Shown: positions 21,219 through 33,191 of the stretch, piece by piece
How positions within the stretch are numbered: the stretch's first letter is position 1
Layout of the letters: each line of letters begins with the position of its first letter
Assembly: GCA_037042185.1 (NCBI GenBank)
Contig: JAXQJY010000029.1
Span: forward strand, 806,001 to 870,000
Direction of reading: 5' to 3'
Length of the DNA stretch: 64,000 nt
Source: Sordariomycetes sp. S80-01Y
Taxonomy: Eukaryota; Ascomycota; Sordariomycetes
The notes under the pieces: model-generated
What the model was told of the DNA's origin: nothing
Database searches by the model: none
The model's input: the letters and a program-made list of their open reading frames with translations, nothing else
Made by a program: the position numbers and the translations under genes

Positions 21219-23093
21219 ATGGGAAAGTTCGAAGTATTTAGTGCCGTGGTTCTGGGCCTCGTTCCTTCTTCGGCTGCTACTCTCCTCGACACTCCCACGC
21301 CTCAACTAGGCTGGAATTCCTACAATTTCTACAACTGCTACCCCAATGAGACTCTCATCCTCGACAACGCCCATGGGCTGGTCGAGTCCGGCCTGGCAGA
21401 CGCAGGTTACACCTACCTCACCGTCGACTGCGGCTGGCCGTCCCCTGACCGTGACAACGAGGGTCGTCTGGTCTGGAACCCCGACTTGTTCCCATCGGGG
21501 GTGAAGATGCTAGAAGAGGAGATCCATGGCCTTGGGCTGAAGTTTGGAGTCTATTCGGGAGGTGGCTACCGGCAGTGTGGGAACGCAAGTTTGCCTGCCT
21601 CGTTAGGTATGATGGTTTTCTTCTGAGATTCTGTCTATGTGTCGAAAGATCAGGAATATTGATGTAAGGCACCGAGCCAAACAGACTACGAGGATATTGA
21701 CGCAGCCTCTTTCGCCGAATGGAATGCCGACTCCCTCAAATATGACAACTGCTTCGCCACAAACACCGAAGACATGGTCGAGTACCACGATCCCGAGTAC
21801 GAGAGCCCGGATCGCTTTCAGAACATGTCGCGGTTCATCGACGATCAGGAACGGGAGATTTTGTACCAGGTCTGCCAGTGGGGTTGTGGTACAGACTTGG
21901 GTCAATGGTGAGTCCAAGCTTCTGGACAGGTCGGAAGGGGGAGGAGGAAGATATGCGAAGAAGGGTGCTGACGAAGCAGGGCGCCACCTATCGCCAACTC
22001 ATACAGGATCAGCAATGATATCACGAATCATTGGAAGAGTATCTGGCGCATTGCGAATCAAGCCACCGCTTACACAGCTTACACCGGTCCTGGATCCTTC
22101 CCCGATCTGGACATGCTAATGTACGTTTGAGTCCTGTTTTTCCATCTCCAGTCTCCCTTGAGCATATTCTGATAGTATTTCAGTGTCGGACTGAACGTCC
22201 TGTCAGAGCCAGAGGAGGCCTTCCACTTCACGTTGTGGTCTCTCTTAAAATCGCCCCTCATCATCGGAGTCCCGTTCGACGGCTCTATCCCTCTGTCTGA
22301 GCGGTCTCTCTCCATCCTCCAGAACAGCGCAGTCCTCGGTATTAACCAAGACAGCCTGGCCTCCCCTGCCGCTCTCAGTCGTCGTTATACAGAGGAGGAG
22401 TGGGACGTCTGGGTGGGGGAGTTAAGTGAGGACAGGAGGGTGCTGGCTGTGATGAATTGGAGAAACGAGTCACAAGCTGTTAGCGTTGATCTCGAGAAGA
22501 CCATGAGCGTAAAGGGTGCGCAAGGCAGGGATGTCTGGGCAGAGGAGGATATCGAAGTGGGCAGTATTTACGAAGCCGCACTTGGCCCACACGAGCTCCG
22601 CCTTCTTGTCCTTTCGGACATCAAGCAATCACCTCTGAAGCCTGTTTCCACGGGCTACCACGCCGCCTCCGAAGCACAGCTGTCTGGCTCCGCGAGCTTG
22701 GAAGATTGCCCAGAAGGCAACTGCGCGCCCGTCAATGCGAAGATCACCAACCTTACCCGCAACTCAACCGCCGTCTTCGCTGGTATCACAGCTTCATCAC
22801 CGGGGGTCCGAACCCTGGCGGTTGACTATGTCAACTACGAGGTCGCCCTCGAAACAGCATGGGAATGGGGCGATAACACGCTCAACATGACCGTGGCTGT
22901 GAACGACGATGAGGGTAAGAGGTGGGCATTCCCGTTGAGTGGGGGAGACTGGTTTGAGACCGGCAGGTTGATGATTGAGGTCGATGGGTTCGAGACGGGG
23001 GATGGAAATAAGGTTTCTCTCAGGGGCAGTTCGGCAGGGGCTGATGGACCTCACGTGGTTGGGCTCGAAGTCATTGAGTACCGCGAAGAGTAG
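21219..23093 (+). CDS. Secreted GH27 alpha-galactosidase with C-terminal CBM35-like domain
   Basis: Exons 21219-21606, 21685-21907, 21980-22120 and 22184-23093 join to 553 aa. The third exon start at 21980 is chosen because it restores APPIANSYRISNDI, a normal GH27 stretch. A signal peptide covers about residues 1-20. The GH27 barrel opens with PQLGWNSYNFYNC, has the nucleophile Asp150 in LKYDNC and the acid/base region in GPGSFPDLDMLI. A beta-sandwich domain follows to about residue 390, then about 130 residues with the look of a CBM35-type galactose-binding module. It should release terminal alpha-galactose from galactomannan or raffinose-type sugars outside the cell, which fits the galactoside uptake pair at 7.6-13.5 kb. 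Confidence 0.94.
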
Positions 23094-23340
23094 CGACTGA
23101 CGGACAAAACAACGCAGGCTGAAGTAAGATGTTGGAGCTTTACCTCCTGTATTCGTGAAACGCGCAAATGCTTCGGTATCAAAGGCTGATCTATCTATCG
23201 CTCAAAAACGGCATCTCCCACCCATCCCTACATTGCCAGAATACCATGCCAATGGCTCATTCGTCGCACACTTTTCCCAGTGTGCTCATGAACCTTTTCG
23301 TCACTCGTGTCATCGTAAGATCCCGTCAACATTATATCTC
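23094..23340. terminator. Short convergent 3' spacer
   Basis: About 250 bp separate the alpha-galactosidase stop from the importin stop on the opposite strand. There is no open frame of note; both 3' ends must be processed here. Confidence 0.4.
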
Positions 23341-26300
23341 TCACTTGCGCAGAGCTTGCACCATCTGCTCAACCAGCTGGCGGGTCTCGGGCTCGAGCTG
23401 TTCCTCCGAACCTTGCGGTGTAGACAGGACCTTCTCGAACACCGACATGAGCTGAGGCGTCAACTGTTGAATGGTCTGGTTGGAGTTGTTGTATAGCTGG
23501 TAAATGTTCTGATACACCGGAGCGTTCTCCTCGTAGTCCTCCTGCAGGGGGAGGACGTTGACGACGGCAGGGAGAGCCTCAGAGACGAAACCGTTGTCGG
23601 GGTTCTTGAGCATCATGCGGCTGAGGGCACCAGCGACATTGTCAGTCATGCGCATCTCCTTGACAGAGAGCAAAGGCTCAAGCTTTTCCCAGATCTGAGG
23701 GTAGAGTGGGAAGGTCTTGCCAGTGTCGGAAGAGTGAAGGATGAGGAGGCCGATGGCGTAGCAGGCGTTGGACTTAGTCAAAGCATCGGGGTCGCTGAGG
23801 CGGCGGGCGATAGCCTGGCCAAGAGCCTCAGTGTAGGGAGTCATGGAGTCGCCTGTGTACTTGATAACTTCAGCGATGGTGCCAACGGCGGTCGAGCGGT
23901 GGAGGTCTTCAGTCGAGCTAGCAAGCTTCACAATGGGCTTCTCGAAGATCTTCCAAAGCTCGCTGAAGCTTGGGCCCAGAGCAGCAGCGAGGCCTGTCAC
24001 GACATCCAGGGCAGTATCAACGACGAGCCAGTCGTACTCGGACGAACCAGCATCCACGTCGGGTTCCTCTTCCTCGTCGCCGAGGTCCTGCTGGCAAGGG
24101 TGCGAGCGGGTTACCAGGAGTCCGATGGTTGAGACAATCTCTTGGAGTGAGCCGTCCTTGGTAACCAGGATGGCAGGGCCAGTGGCCTTAAGGGTAGCGG
24201 CGACATTTCTGTTGATATCGGTGATGACGGACCTTTGATTGTATTAGCTTTGAGCCTTCAAACCATTTTTTGAAAACAGGATGTGGATGGTTTTCCAATC
24301 AGGAGTTGATGTTTCGTGTTCTCAGCAACCGCATTTGCGTCTGAGTGAGCTGGGTATAACGCATGTTGCTCATCATATGGGATCAATGTATAAGGAGAAG
24401 TTGGAAACATACCGTTCGCTATCCTCAGTCCAGATGCTCATCGTGGCCTTGAGGACGCCGTGGCCAATGGTGGTGATAGACTGAGGAGGGGAGTGCTTGG
24501 GAGGCATGCCAGGCTCCCACTTAATACCAGAGCCATCCTCCCAAACTTGGAAGACACGGGCATAGATGCGCCACAAGGTTGAGATGGCAGTCTTGCGACA
24601 TCCCTCGTAGGTATGCTCAGCGAAGGGAGTCACCTTCTCGATGGTCTGCTGCACGTACGACTCAAGCTCAGTGCTGCTGCAAGAGTTGGAGATGATGTCG
24701 CCCAGGACATCCAAAGCAATCTCTTGCTCCAAAGCGACAGCAGTGACAGCGCCGAGATCCTCGAGGTCCTCAATGTCGTCCCAGTCGTCGTCACCTCCGG
24801 TGGCGATAGCCAGGTCCTCCTCGGTGCTAGGAGCCTTCACCTTGACCTTCTTGCCACCAACAACGATGTGACCATCGCCAAGCTGGCTGGCGTCAACGCC
24901 AGGCAGATCGATCTCTTCCTCCTCGAGCTCAAGCGACTGGTAGAGGCCGTTGAAAGCACCCTGTAGGAAGTGGTTGAAGTTCTCCTTGTACACCTTTGAC
25001 AGGTTCGACCACAAGATGAAGCTAGTCTCCTTGAGTCGGGGGTTGTCAAGGCTGAGAGCCTCCTCGCTAGCCTCCATGAGCTTCATGACGTAGGGCTGGA
25101 AGGTCTCGGAGCCAACAGCGAGAGCGATGCGGCCCATGCTGTCGCAGGTAGAGCTGCGGAGCTCGAGGGCCTCGTCGTTGTCCTTGACGACAACAAACTT
25201 GCCGAGAGCCTCCATCGTGTCTTTGAAGTAGGGGTTGAACTCTTCGCCCATGGACGAGGCGATCGCGCCAATGGCAGAGGCGGCAGAAGCCTTCACGCCG
25301 AAGTCGGAGTGGTCCAAGAGACGGACCATGGGGGAGATCAGGTTGGGGCCGTATTGCGCCATGATCTTGGTGTCAATCCCATCTCCAAAGGTATCGAGAG
25401 CGCCGCAAGCCGAGCGAATGATGGCAATGTTGGTCTTGTCGGACGCGCCCTGTGAGGCAGCCTCGAGGTTCTTCAGGACGGCCGAGATAATAGCCTCATG
25501 GTGAGAGGTCATCTCGTCAGCCATCTCCTCAGCAAGGTGAATCAGGCCAACCAGCGAGGCGTAGCGGACAGAGGTCTCGCTATCGTTGAGAAGGTTGATG
25601 ATAGTTGGCAAAAGCGGCTGCAACTGGGTGGAAATGAAGTCAGGCGCGCCCTCTGCAGCGTTACCAAGAGCAAGCATGGCGGCCACTCGCTGTTGAGGGT
25701 CCGAGCTGGTGGCGTAGCCGGGGAACTGCTCCAAGAGGGGGACGACGACCTGGCGAGGGGGAAGCTCGCTGGCGAGGGTGTCGATAAGACTAATGGCGGT
25801 GCGGGCAGGTGTCAGCTCCTCGTCGTCCTCGGTGTCAAGCTCGGTAACGATTTGCATGGCCTTGAGCATCAGCTGTGCACCGGTCTCCTTCATGCCCTGG
25901 AGCTTCATGCGGCGGTAGCGGACGGTCTGGATGAGGAACGCAAGAGCTTGAGTGCGAGCGTCGTCCTCAGCATCGCTGTTGGCAGCGAGGCCCAGCATGA
26001 ACTCGATCAAGTCCTTGAGGTGGCCGCCGAGCAGGGCAGAGTCATAGGCAATGAATGACTGGAAGACCTCGAAGACAACCTTGTAGCTCTCCTCATCCTC
26101 GGCTTCAACAGTGGCCTTGAGGATGTTGACCATGGAGGGGAGGAAGGCCTGGATGTACTGAACAGCCTGAGGATCCTCCTCGGGCTCGATGATCATCAAG
26201 ATGGCGCCGATAGCGCGGACAACGTTGATGCGAACCTCCTTGCTATCGGGATCCTCGAGACGGGAGCCGAAAAGCTTCAGCAACTCGTGGGTGTGGTCAC

Positions 26301-26824
26301 TGAAGTGGGTGGGATCGTCTTCGAGCATGGCGTACAGGATGAAGGAGGCGACCTCGCGGGCTACGACCTTGTCGCTGTTGTTGAGGGGCAGAAGTTCCTT
26401 CAGGAACGTGTCACCCTCGCCTTCCTCCATGTCGACACCGACGACACCGGCGATCAGGCGCGCCAGCGAGTGACGGACTGTCGAGGTGCTCTCGTTGAGG
26501 GTGCCATTGAGGAGATGTTGGCGGGCCTGCTGGCGCTTGTCCTGCGGGGTCTTCTCCCAGTGCTTGGGAACAAGTCGGAGAGCCTGAACGGAGGCGAGCT
26601 GACGGACACCGGTATCGTTGTGAGTGAGCGCAATCTCGACCAAAAGCAGCAGCGACTCGGACTTGGTGTAGTAGTTCTTCTGCAGGTCGGCGGTGACGAA
26701 CTTGACCTGCTCAGTGTTGGCTGGACCAAGTCAGCGACTGTTCGAGAACCGTGTGCAGGATGATATGATGCTACTTACGCACTTGGCTGGCCTGCAGCAG
26801 CTGAGCGAGCTTGTCCTTGTCCAT
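23341..26824 (-). CDS. KAP123: Importin beta family karyopherin, Kap123 (importin-4) type
   Basis: Exons 26824-26779, 26720-24413 and 24232-23341 join to 1081 aa, close to yeast Kap123 (1113 aa). The first exon codes only 15 residues (MDKDKLAQLLQASQV) plus one base. The protein is HEAT repeats throughout. Stretches such as ASELPPRQV, GLAANSDAEDDAR and NLSKVYKENFNHFLQGAF match the Kap123/IPO4 group better than the Pse1/Kap121 group. An acidic insert (DDDWDDIEDLEDL) lies about residue 660. It carries ribosomal proteins and histones into the nucleus and is a housekeeping gene. The second intron is unusually long for this window (180 bp). Identification is firm at the Kap123 level; one-to-one orthology was not tested. 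Confidence 0.93.
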
Positions 26825-27470
26825 CTTGCTGGTATTCAGGGACTGAACAGACTCTGAAGAATGAAGATGAAAAGTGCAAGTTGCGGCCGGCGCAGCGCGG
26901 GGCAGCAATTAAACAACAAGACGCGGCGGGCGAAAATTTTGTGTTTTTTGCAGGCAATTTTTGGGGTGACGCTGCGCACCTCGTCTGCCCCGCCAGCGCC
27001 CCGCTCCATTGGACCCTGGAGCGTCAGAACTCCAGTCTTGGGCAACATTGCAGCAGTTAAGAGGCCGAGTGGTGCCACTGCTTTCGCCTAACACATGGCA
27101 TGCAGACTTCGACGTCAGTTTTTGCCCATCTGGCGTCGGCTTCCCGGGCAAACATTTCTGGACGGCTGGCTGCCCAGGTCAGTACAATGTCACGTCTGTC
27201 GACATGTGCCCATGCAAGCGACACTGTGACTTCTGGCAATGGAGCGTTACGGCTTGAACAAGATATGAGATGATCTGTCAATGACCCTAAGCATCAAAAC
27301 GCCCGACCCCAACACAAATTGCTGACAGCATAGTACAGGTTTGACCCAGCTCTGACCGAGATCCCTTATTCTCGTGAACGTTGTTTTTTCAGAGGTCGTG
27401 AACCCTTCGCGGTGGGCAAGAATCCCCTGGCCGTAGTGGTTGTTGTATCAGCTGCGCACTGCGGCCAAGC
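26825..27470. other. Importin promoter region
   Basis: About 650 bp lie upstream of the importin start and downstream of the LysM gene stop. It is G+C rich near the importin gene (ribosomal-biogenesis style promoter without a clear TATA). The overlapping short frames on both strands are not supported. Confidence 0.45.
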
Positions 27471-28013
27471 TCAAATCGGGTCGGTCACATCTGGCAAGCA
27501 GATCTCCGAGCCTGCCAGGAGCTTGTCACAGTCGAGCCCAGCATTGACGTCAAGGATGTCATCGACGACGATGCCACGGTCATCCGCCAGTGCCCAGCAA
27601 GAGTCGCCCTTTTCAATCGTGTATGGCTTGTTGCTGCCTGAGCATGATAGTTGAGGGACAGACTCGTCGTCATGTGAGGGCTGGCTAGCGACGTGCAGGT
27701 ACCAGAACAGTCCTATCAATGACAGCCCGATAAGCATGCCAAAGTTGAGGAGTGGCATCATCTCAGCTCTCCACGAAGGCTTATGGTATTGCTCGGAGAC
27801 GAGGAAGGCTTGTGTCTCATCGTCGTCGTCGACTGGTACAGGGGCGTGTCCGACGCGCGTGAGCTGACCATACTGGCAGCCAGGGGCACTCTCCCAGAGA
27901 CTGCCATCCGCATCTTTGAATGTGTAGACTTGGTCATCGGCATCGTAGCCGATGCGAGTCATGCCCTCGGGCAGACGTTCCTCGTCCGAGTCGTACCGAG
28001 AGAATCGGGACAT
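27471..28013 (-). CDS. LysM-domain membrane protein
   Basis: Single exon, 180 aa from MSRFSRYDSDEE. An open frame extends 16 codons further, but this Met gives the acidic opening seen in such proteins. There is no signal peptide: a charged N-terminal half (residues 1-85) is followed by one membrane span (about 88-107, NFGMLIGLSLIGLFWYLHVA) and a C-terminal LysM domain, with YTIEKGDSCWALADDRGI and LDVNAGLDCDKLLAGSEICL. Cys pairs in the LysM fit an oxidising compartment, so it is probably type II with LysM outside or in the secretory lumen. LysM binds N-acetylglucosamine polymers. Secreted LysM effectors have signal peptides instead; this is a different architecture. Confidence 0.85.
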   Translation of the reverse strand: MSRFSRYDSDEERLPEGMTRIGYDADDQVYTFKDADGSLWESAPGCQYGQLTRVGHAPVPVDDDDETQAFLVSEQYHKPSWRAEMMPLLNFGMLIGLSLIGLFWYLHVASQPSHDDESVPQLSCSGSNKPYTIEKGDSCWALADDRGIVVDDILDVNAGLDCDKLLAGSEICLPDVTDPI

Positions 28014-28809
28014 TGTGTCTAATGGAGTTGAATTGGGGGTTGATCGTACGAGCTCTGGCAAGCTAGCTATCCGGTAGCTACGACGGAGGGAATGTCCAGA
28101 AGGCAGTCAAAGACTCAACTGGGAAGCAAGATCAACTCGCTGTTGGAAGTATTGAGAAGGCAAGCAAAAATGGCAGCGCGTCAAATCATGAGATGGGAAG
28201 AATTGTTGGAAGAGAGAATAGAGAGGCTGGAGTCAGCGAGACGAAGGAAAGTCACTTGAAACGCGTCTGTCGGGCTCAGCTCGGGCCCGCCGCTGAGGTA
28301 AGCGCGCCTCCATGCTCAGCCTCCGTCAGCTTCCAGCCTGAGGCCGCTTCCCTTTGCCTCACAGCTACCCTGTACATCCCACACAACTTCAGATGTTGCC
28401 TCCATTGGTGCTGATTCTTCTGAATAATAGGAATGATGCGTAGCTTACAACCTACCTAAGTAGACATCTCGTAGAATTGACTCTTCCATGGTAAAGAATG
28501 CGGAATAACTGTTTTCTTTGCGCTTGGTTGTTGTTCTGTACGTGTATACAGTCGACGACGGCGACTTGCCTAATTGACCTCTCTGCCTGCCGCGATTGAG
28601 ATCTGAACTACCATAGGTGTTGTTCCTTCTGCTCTTCATAATACTCCAAGCAGGGGCAGGAGCTTGGTTGAGAGGAATTGAAGGCAACGGCAGAATCAAA
28701 ATAGATCCACCATCTCGACACCACAGTTCCTTGACACTCTGCCATTCGCCCACGCTGACACGCTGGCACGCTTCTTTACGGTACGACGTACGACATCCTA
28801 GCACCAGGC
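28014..28809. other. Intergenic, no gene seen
   Basis: It contains the upstream region of the LysM gene (minus) and of the broken membrane-protein gene (plus). A 119-codon minus-strand frame at 28445-28804 has no recognisable features and is left out. Confidence 0.45.
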
Positions 28810-29872
28810 ATGAATAACAACAATACTACGATGCTCAACTCAAGCCAACTATCCGTTCGAGCTCTCTCTGGCCTCAATTCCGCACAACGGTGGGCTCACG
28901 AGCCGATATTTGTCGTTATGCAGGTCGACCTCGTTTGTCACCTGTTCGCCATCGTCCCTCTCATACTTGTATGGATCCGTCATGGTCTGAAAACCAGTGG
29001 AGGCTAGGGGTTTCTCCTTCTATACACTTGTCTACAAGTCGCTTTCAGTGGCTTCGGTAGTAAGTCGGGGGTGCAAGGCGAGGCTCTCCAGAACAGCTTT
29101 ATTCCGGTTCTCTTGGCAGCATGCTCCGGAATCGTCTTGGAGGGGTAGGTTCAGGACCAGATGGCGAGTAGCATGCGAGCTAACGAAACTATTCGTAGGC
29201 GCCGTGAGATTGGCTCTTGCGGCAATACGTGGCCTTTCATCACCATCTATTGCCTCGTCTGCGTTTGAGGTCTCGGCCTCAACATATGGGCATACTATCC
29301 GAGGCTACTCAACCCACCGGAAGAAATAGAATTGAACCTAGTGGTTGAGCTCGCGATTGTGCTCACGAGTGCCATCTGGATTCTTCCCTACGCCACGATT
29401 CTCCCCATCCTGGTTCGATCTCGACACTGCAGGTCGAGACCACTTGGAACTTATGTGTGTAATCTGCCTATTGCGAATGATGGATTTAGGTTGACCTATA
29501 CAGTTATTATGGTGGACTTGGTTGGCAATGTACCCTATCGCCTTGTTTTCGACTTTCAGCCAAGTTTGGGCTATGTTCGACCTGCGAAAACACGAATCGA
29601 AGCCAATCATTACAATCCTGGAAGCGACCTGCAGATCCATCCCAAGGATATCTGCTCTGTGGATGTTGACTGGAGTGGGATTATGCACACGAAAAGTCCG
29701 CAAAGAGCCATACGCATCCCAGCGCGCATCAGAAAGGCAGGATGAGGAACGCGAGCACCGAAGTCGGCTTGGTAGTTTCCACAGGCTTTATAAGGCTGTG
29801 ACCAAGTACCTACCCTTCAAAGATTACACCACAATGTTCATGAGAAATCGCGAAAGCATAGGCTCTTCCTAG
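28810..29872 (+). pseudogene. Multi-span membrane protein gene with one in-frame stop
   Basis: Four exons, 28810-28984, 29039-29144, 29199-29454 and 29504-29872, join in phase to 301 codons plus stop. The only fault is a TGA at 29266-29268 inside a hydrophobic helix, between ITIYCLVCV and GLGLNIWAYY. The predicted product has several membrane spans (for example LAIVLTSAIWILPYATILP and LLWWTWLAMYPIALFSTF) and a basic soluble tail (RQDEEREHRSRLGSF). One point change, such as TGG or CGA to TGA, would explain the stop. I do not recognise the family. It could be a recently inactivated gene, an assembly error, or a gene with an extra intron I missed; the first donor (28985) is the weakest join. Confidence 0.55.
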
Positions 29873-30891
29873 AGCGCGCGTCTCTGAGACTCTACCGTAT
29901 GCTCCGATCGGGAAGGGTACGACAGCGATGCGGTAAAGATTGGCTCGGTGAGATCCGTTGGATTTAAAATCGCTTTGAAGAAAGCTGTATCAAGGGCGAA
30001 GCAATGGTGACAACTGGGGGACTGTGAGAATTCAATCCCGATGCCGATTGCACGCAGAGACTCAAGACACACGTACATGTGTTTACGGAGGCTGAGAAAA
30101 GGGTTATTGCAGATGCAGATAACCTAGCGACTTATGACATCGGAAAATGGGATGCTACTCGAATATCTTTTCTCAAACCGATACATGAACCTCCGTTGTG
30201 CGTGGTCGAGAGTCCATGCTCGGTAGATACTGCTGTCCCGATGAGTGCGGTGACAATAAGTATGATAAACGTATGGTGCTCCGATGTTGAAAAGACCCTC
30301 ATTGAGTGAGTGTCATCTAGGCCGCCGGGGCTGAAGAAGCTATCTGGCTACTTGACCAACATGAGTGATCAACACCTTTCGCCATCGGAACCACCGCTGC
30401 GCTCCCCCCACCGGGTCACCATCCAAGTCGATCCAGAAGTGTCAAGCAACCCATTTATGAATAAAGCCACTGTTCATCCAGATCTACATCTTCTAAGATA
30501 CCTGTAGGCCGAAAAGCACGGACTTTTGAATTGTCGTGGACCCCTAAATGACCGGGGGTTATGCTGGTCCCTTCTGGCGACGGAGCTCCACCGTTGATCC
30601 CCACGTATGCCGTGTAAGCTCGCTTGCCACTTCGGGTATGACGATATTATCTCACCCGCACTGAAAACGGAAGGGTTCTGGTTGATGCGATGAACGGCGC
30701 ATGAGTGGATGCATGCGGCTTCGGGCCAATGCCTGTGCTATTACGTCCTGTGCCGGCAGTGGCTTGGCCGATCGCGGGTTGACCGTGGCGTTAAGAACCA
30801 AGGGTTGTTTCAGGGTCCTACTCTCGGGAGGGATCTGTGAGCATGAGATGACGGCGTTGTTTAGGGCTGAGTGAGAGCTGATCCGTTCAGG
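29873..30891. other. Intergenic, no gene seen
   Basis: Only short unsupported frames occur (such as 30079-30309). The right end is the promoter of the small spliced gene that follows. Confidence 0.4.
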
Positions 30892-30900
30892 TATATAAAG
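30892..30900 (+). promoter_or_regulatory. TATA box of the small spliced gene
   Basis: TATATAAAG lies 123 bp before the ATG at 31023. A pyrimidine-rich leader follows (ending in CTTTACACCAGCAAAA just before the ATG), the usual layout of a strongly expressed fungal gene. Confidence 0.6.
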
Positions 30901-31022
30901 TCGAAGCTTGCCCAAGTTCTCTTGGCTCTCCATCACGAATCTCAACATCTCCATTCCCCCATAACGATTATTTTCATTTTCAAGAAGCTGGCCTTCTATT
31001 ACTTTCCTTTACACCAGCAAAA

Positions 31023-31263
31023 ATGTCACCTCGGTGAGTGTTGACCTTTCCGCTTCACATCGGACCTTCAGTCGCTTACAAAGCTCAGCGAGTTGATCGC
31101 CAAGCTCTACCCCCAGGGCGAGCAGCCGAAGCGTGACACTTCGCCCAACAAGTCCAGTGTCAAGCGCACAAATACCAACTCTTCCAACTTCATGCCCTCA
31201 ATGGAGGCTGAGGACTACATGCAGCCTTCGAGTTACAGAATGAGGAGTGCCAACAGCTTCTAA
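31023..31263 (+). CDS. Small spliced hypothetical protein (61 aa)
   Basis: Exon 1 (31023-31033) codes MSPR and two thirds of it are lost to view without splicing; the intron is 31034-31088 (GTGAGT...CTCAG); exon 2 is 31089-31263. The product opens MSPRELIAKLYPQGEQ, is rich in Ser, Asn and Lys, and ends RMRSANSF. There is no signal peptide or membrane span. A clear TATA box and leader, a good ATG context (AAAATGTC) and a clean phase 1/2 splice argue that it is real. I do not recognise the family; it is probably largely disordered. It is too short to be found by simple frame length. Confidence 0.6.
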
Positions 31264-33191
31264 GCCTAGCCGCTGGACGGTTACGAAACAAGGATAAATT
31301 TAGAATGGTGTTTTAGCGATGTCGTTTCGTCTTGAATTGAACTTATCTCAAGCTTTTCAGAAATGTAAAACTTTGCATTCTTTCGTCCGTGTCGTCATAA
31401 TAGTCTTCATTTTGGTAGCTCGAAAGAGTCAAGGCAAGGGGTCTTGTATCGTCTCCCTAACCTCCTTGAGTGAGTACCAACTTGGAGATAGCTTCAATTG
31501 TATTTAAAAATTGGAATCTGTACCCTTAATTGCTTCTTCATCATGAAATGCGGCTTCAACGACCCAGAATCGACATCGAAAGACCAGCTGCGGGCCTCCA
31601 GGTCCTCACTGCATCATCTCCACATCGATACCATCTTCACTGCTAGGATTAATTCTTTGACGTGGAGTTGGCTCATTTTACGACACGTCCAGGTTCAATT
31701 TCCATGCAATCAAAGGCCAGTCATGTCCGTCAAGGTCTGGGAGAAAGTTCTGCACCAGCTGTGATTGTCGAACGGTCAACTTCACTCGCCGGAAACATCC
31801 TTTGGTCATCAGGAGCTCTTGCATGGCGACCACGAGGTCGGTCGTCGTGGCTTTATCGGCCTGCGCTAAGCAACAAATATGGAAAACAACGAGGTCAGAT
31901 GGGCAGGCTGGCTGCACGATATTCCCACCCGCGGGGCCCAAAAGGGGCATCCTCTCAGGATCGCATCCGTACTGCGTGCCATCTGTCAGCCGCGTAAATC
32001 AGGGCAGATGTGTCAACTTAAAAGTTCAGCACAAAAAAGGCGGATTGGCACTGTGCGTTCAATCCCACCTTCGAGATCTTCAGTAAACAGCAACGAAGGG
32101 GGCATATTCTTGAAATGATCTCCAAAGCGCCTCGCTAGGCCTTCTTTAACCTCTTTAGGGGTGCCATTCCCTTCATTCAATGAATGACCGTGGCGGCCCA
32201 AGCGCGCTTTCGCAAGGCGGCTTGACACTTGTCAACCAACGCCCGTTGATTTCAGTCGGCAGGCGGTGGGAAGCGACAGATTGGCAACCAAAGCAAACAT
32301 TCTGGAGGAGCTCCAAGTATTTATGTGTAGATTATGGAGGATAGCTTACGGTGTTTCAAGATATAAAAAACTCGTACGATGTGCCATTCCCATCCCACAA
32401 ACTAGGGGGCCCGTTCTCTTTCCAGCCTCGTTTTCGGCCACAGACGAGGAGCCAAAGTGATTTCTGAGGTCACACAATAGGAAAGCAAGGAGGGATAGAC
32501 TCATAACGCTCAGAACCATCGTCAAGTCAAGGTTGGACCAGCGCGAAAGCACACTTTCGCTCGAGTCTTTGAATCTGCAAGGGGCTCAAGTACGCACTCT
32601 TGACTACATCCGTACATAGATGCCGGCGAGGCTTAGAAAGACCCCGCTGTGACTCTTAGCAATGAAGTCGAACCAATAATCTGAAGCCACCATCATTGAG
32701 AAGCGGGGGACGCTATTGCATCGTTTAGACTTCGATCGTTGTCACATGGCCTCGAGCTATGACCGCTCGTTGAGCGTTGCCTCGACGAGGGCCTTGTTGG
32801 TATTGTCGAAAACCTCCCTTGCAGTAGCATCGAGCTCTTCATACGACGAAATATGGTCTAGGGTTAACTTATCAAGGAGTAGGCGCCTATTCTGGGTCAT
32901 CGCGGGCAGGCCCAGAGTTGCCAAGGGAGCATCGTAGGGCGACCGTGACCTCTCACCAGCACCTTGGAGCAGATTGTCACAGCAGACTGACCACACCCAA
33001 GGAGGCAGCGAACACTTCTATATAATGATAGTGAGGGAACATAACTTGAGGAGTTATTTAAACCCGGCCAGCTTTCAAGTTTTTCACTTTGCTATCTAGG
33101 ATTAATTTCGCCTCTACATTCTACGACAACCATCTTGCCGGTCTTAAAGTTCCCCCCAAGAGGACCTACAATTGATGATGGGCCACGTAAG
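31264..33191. other. Intergenic, one doubtful small frame
   Basis: No firm gene. A minus-strand frame at 32757-32996 (79 codons) has an ordered-looking end (LTLDHISSYEELDATAREVF) and a TATATA-like element upstream near 33018; it may be a small gene or a remnant, but I cannot support it further. Other frames are noise. Confidence 0.35.
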
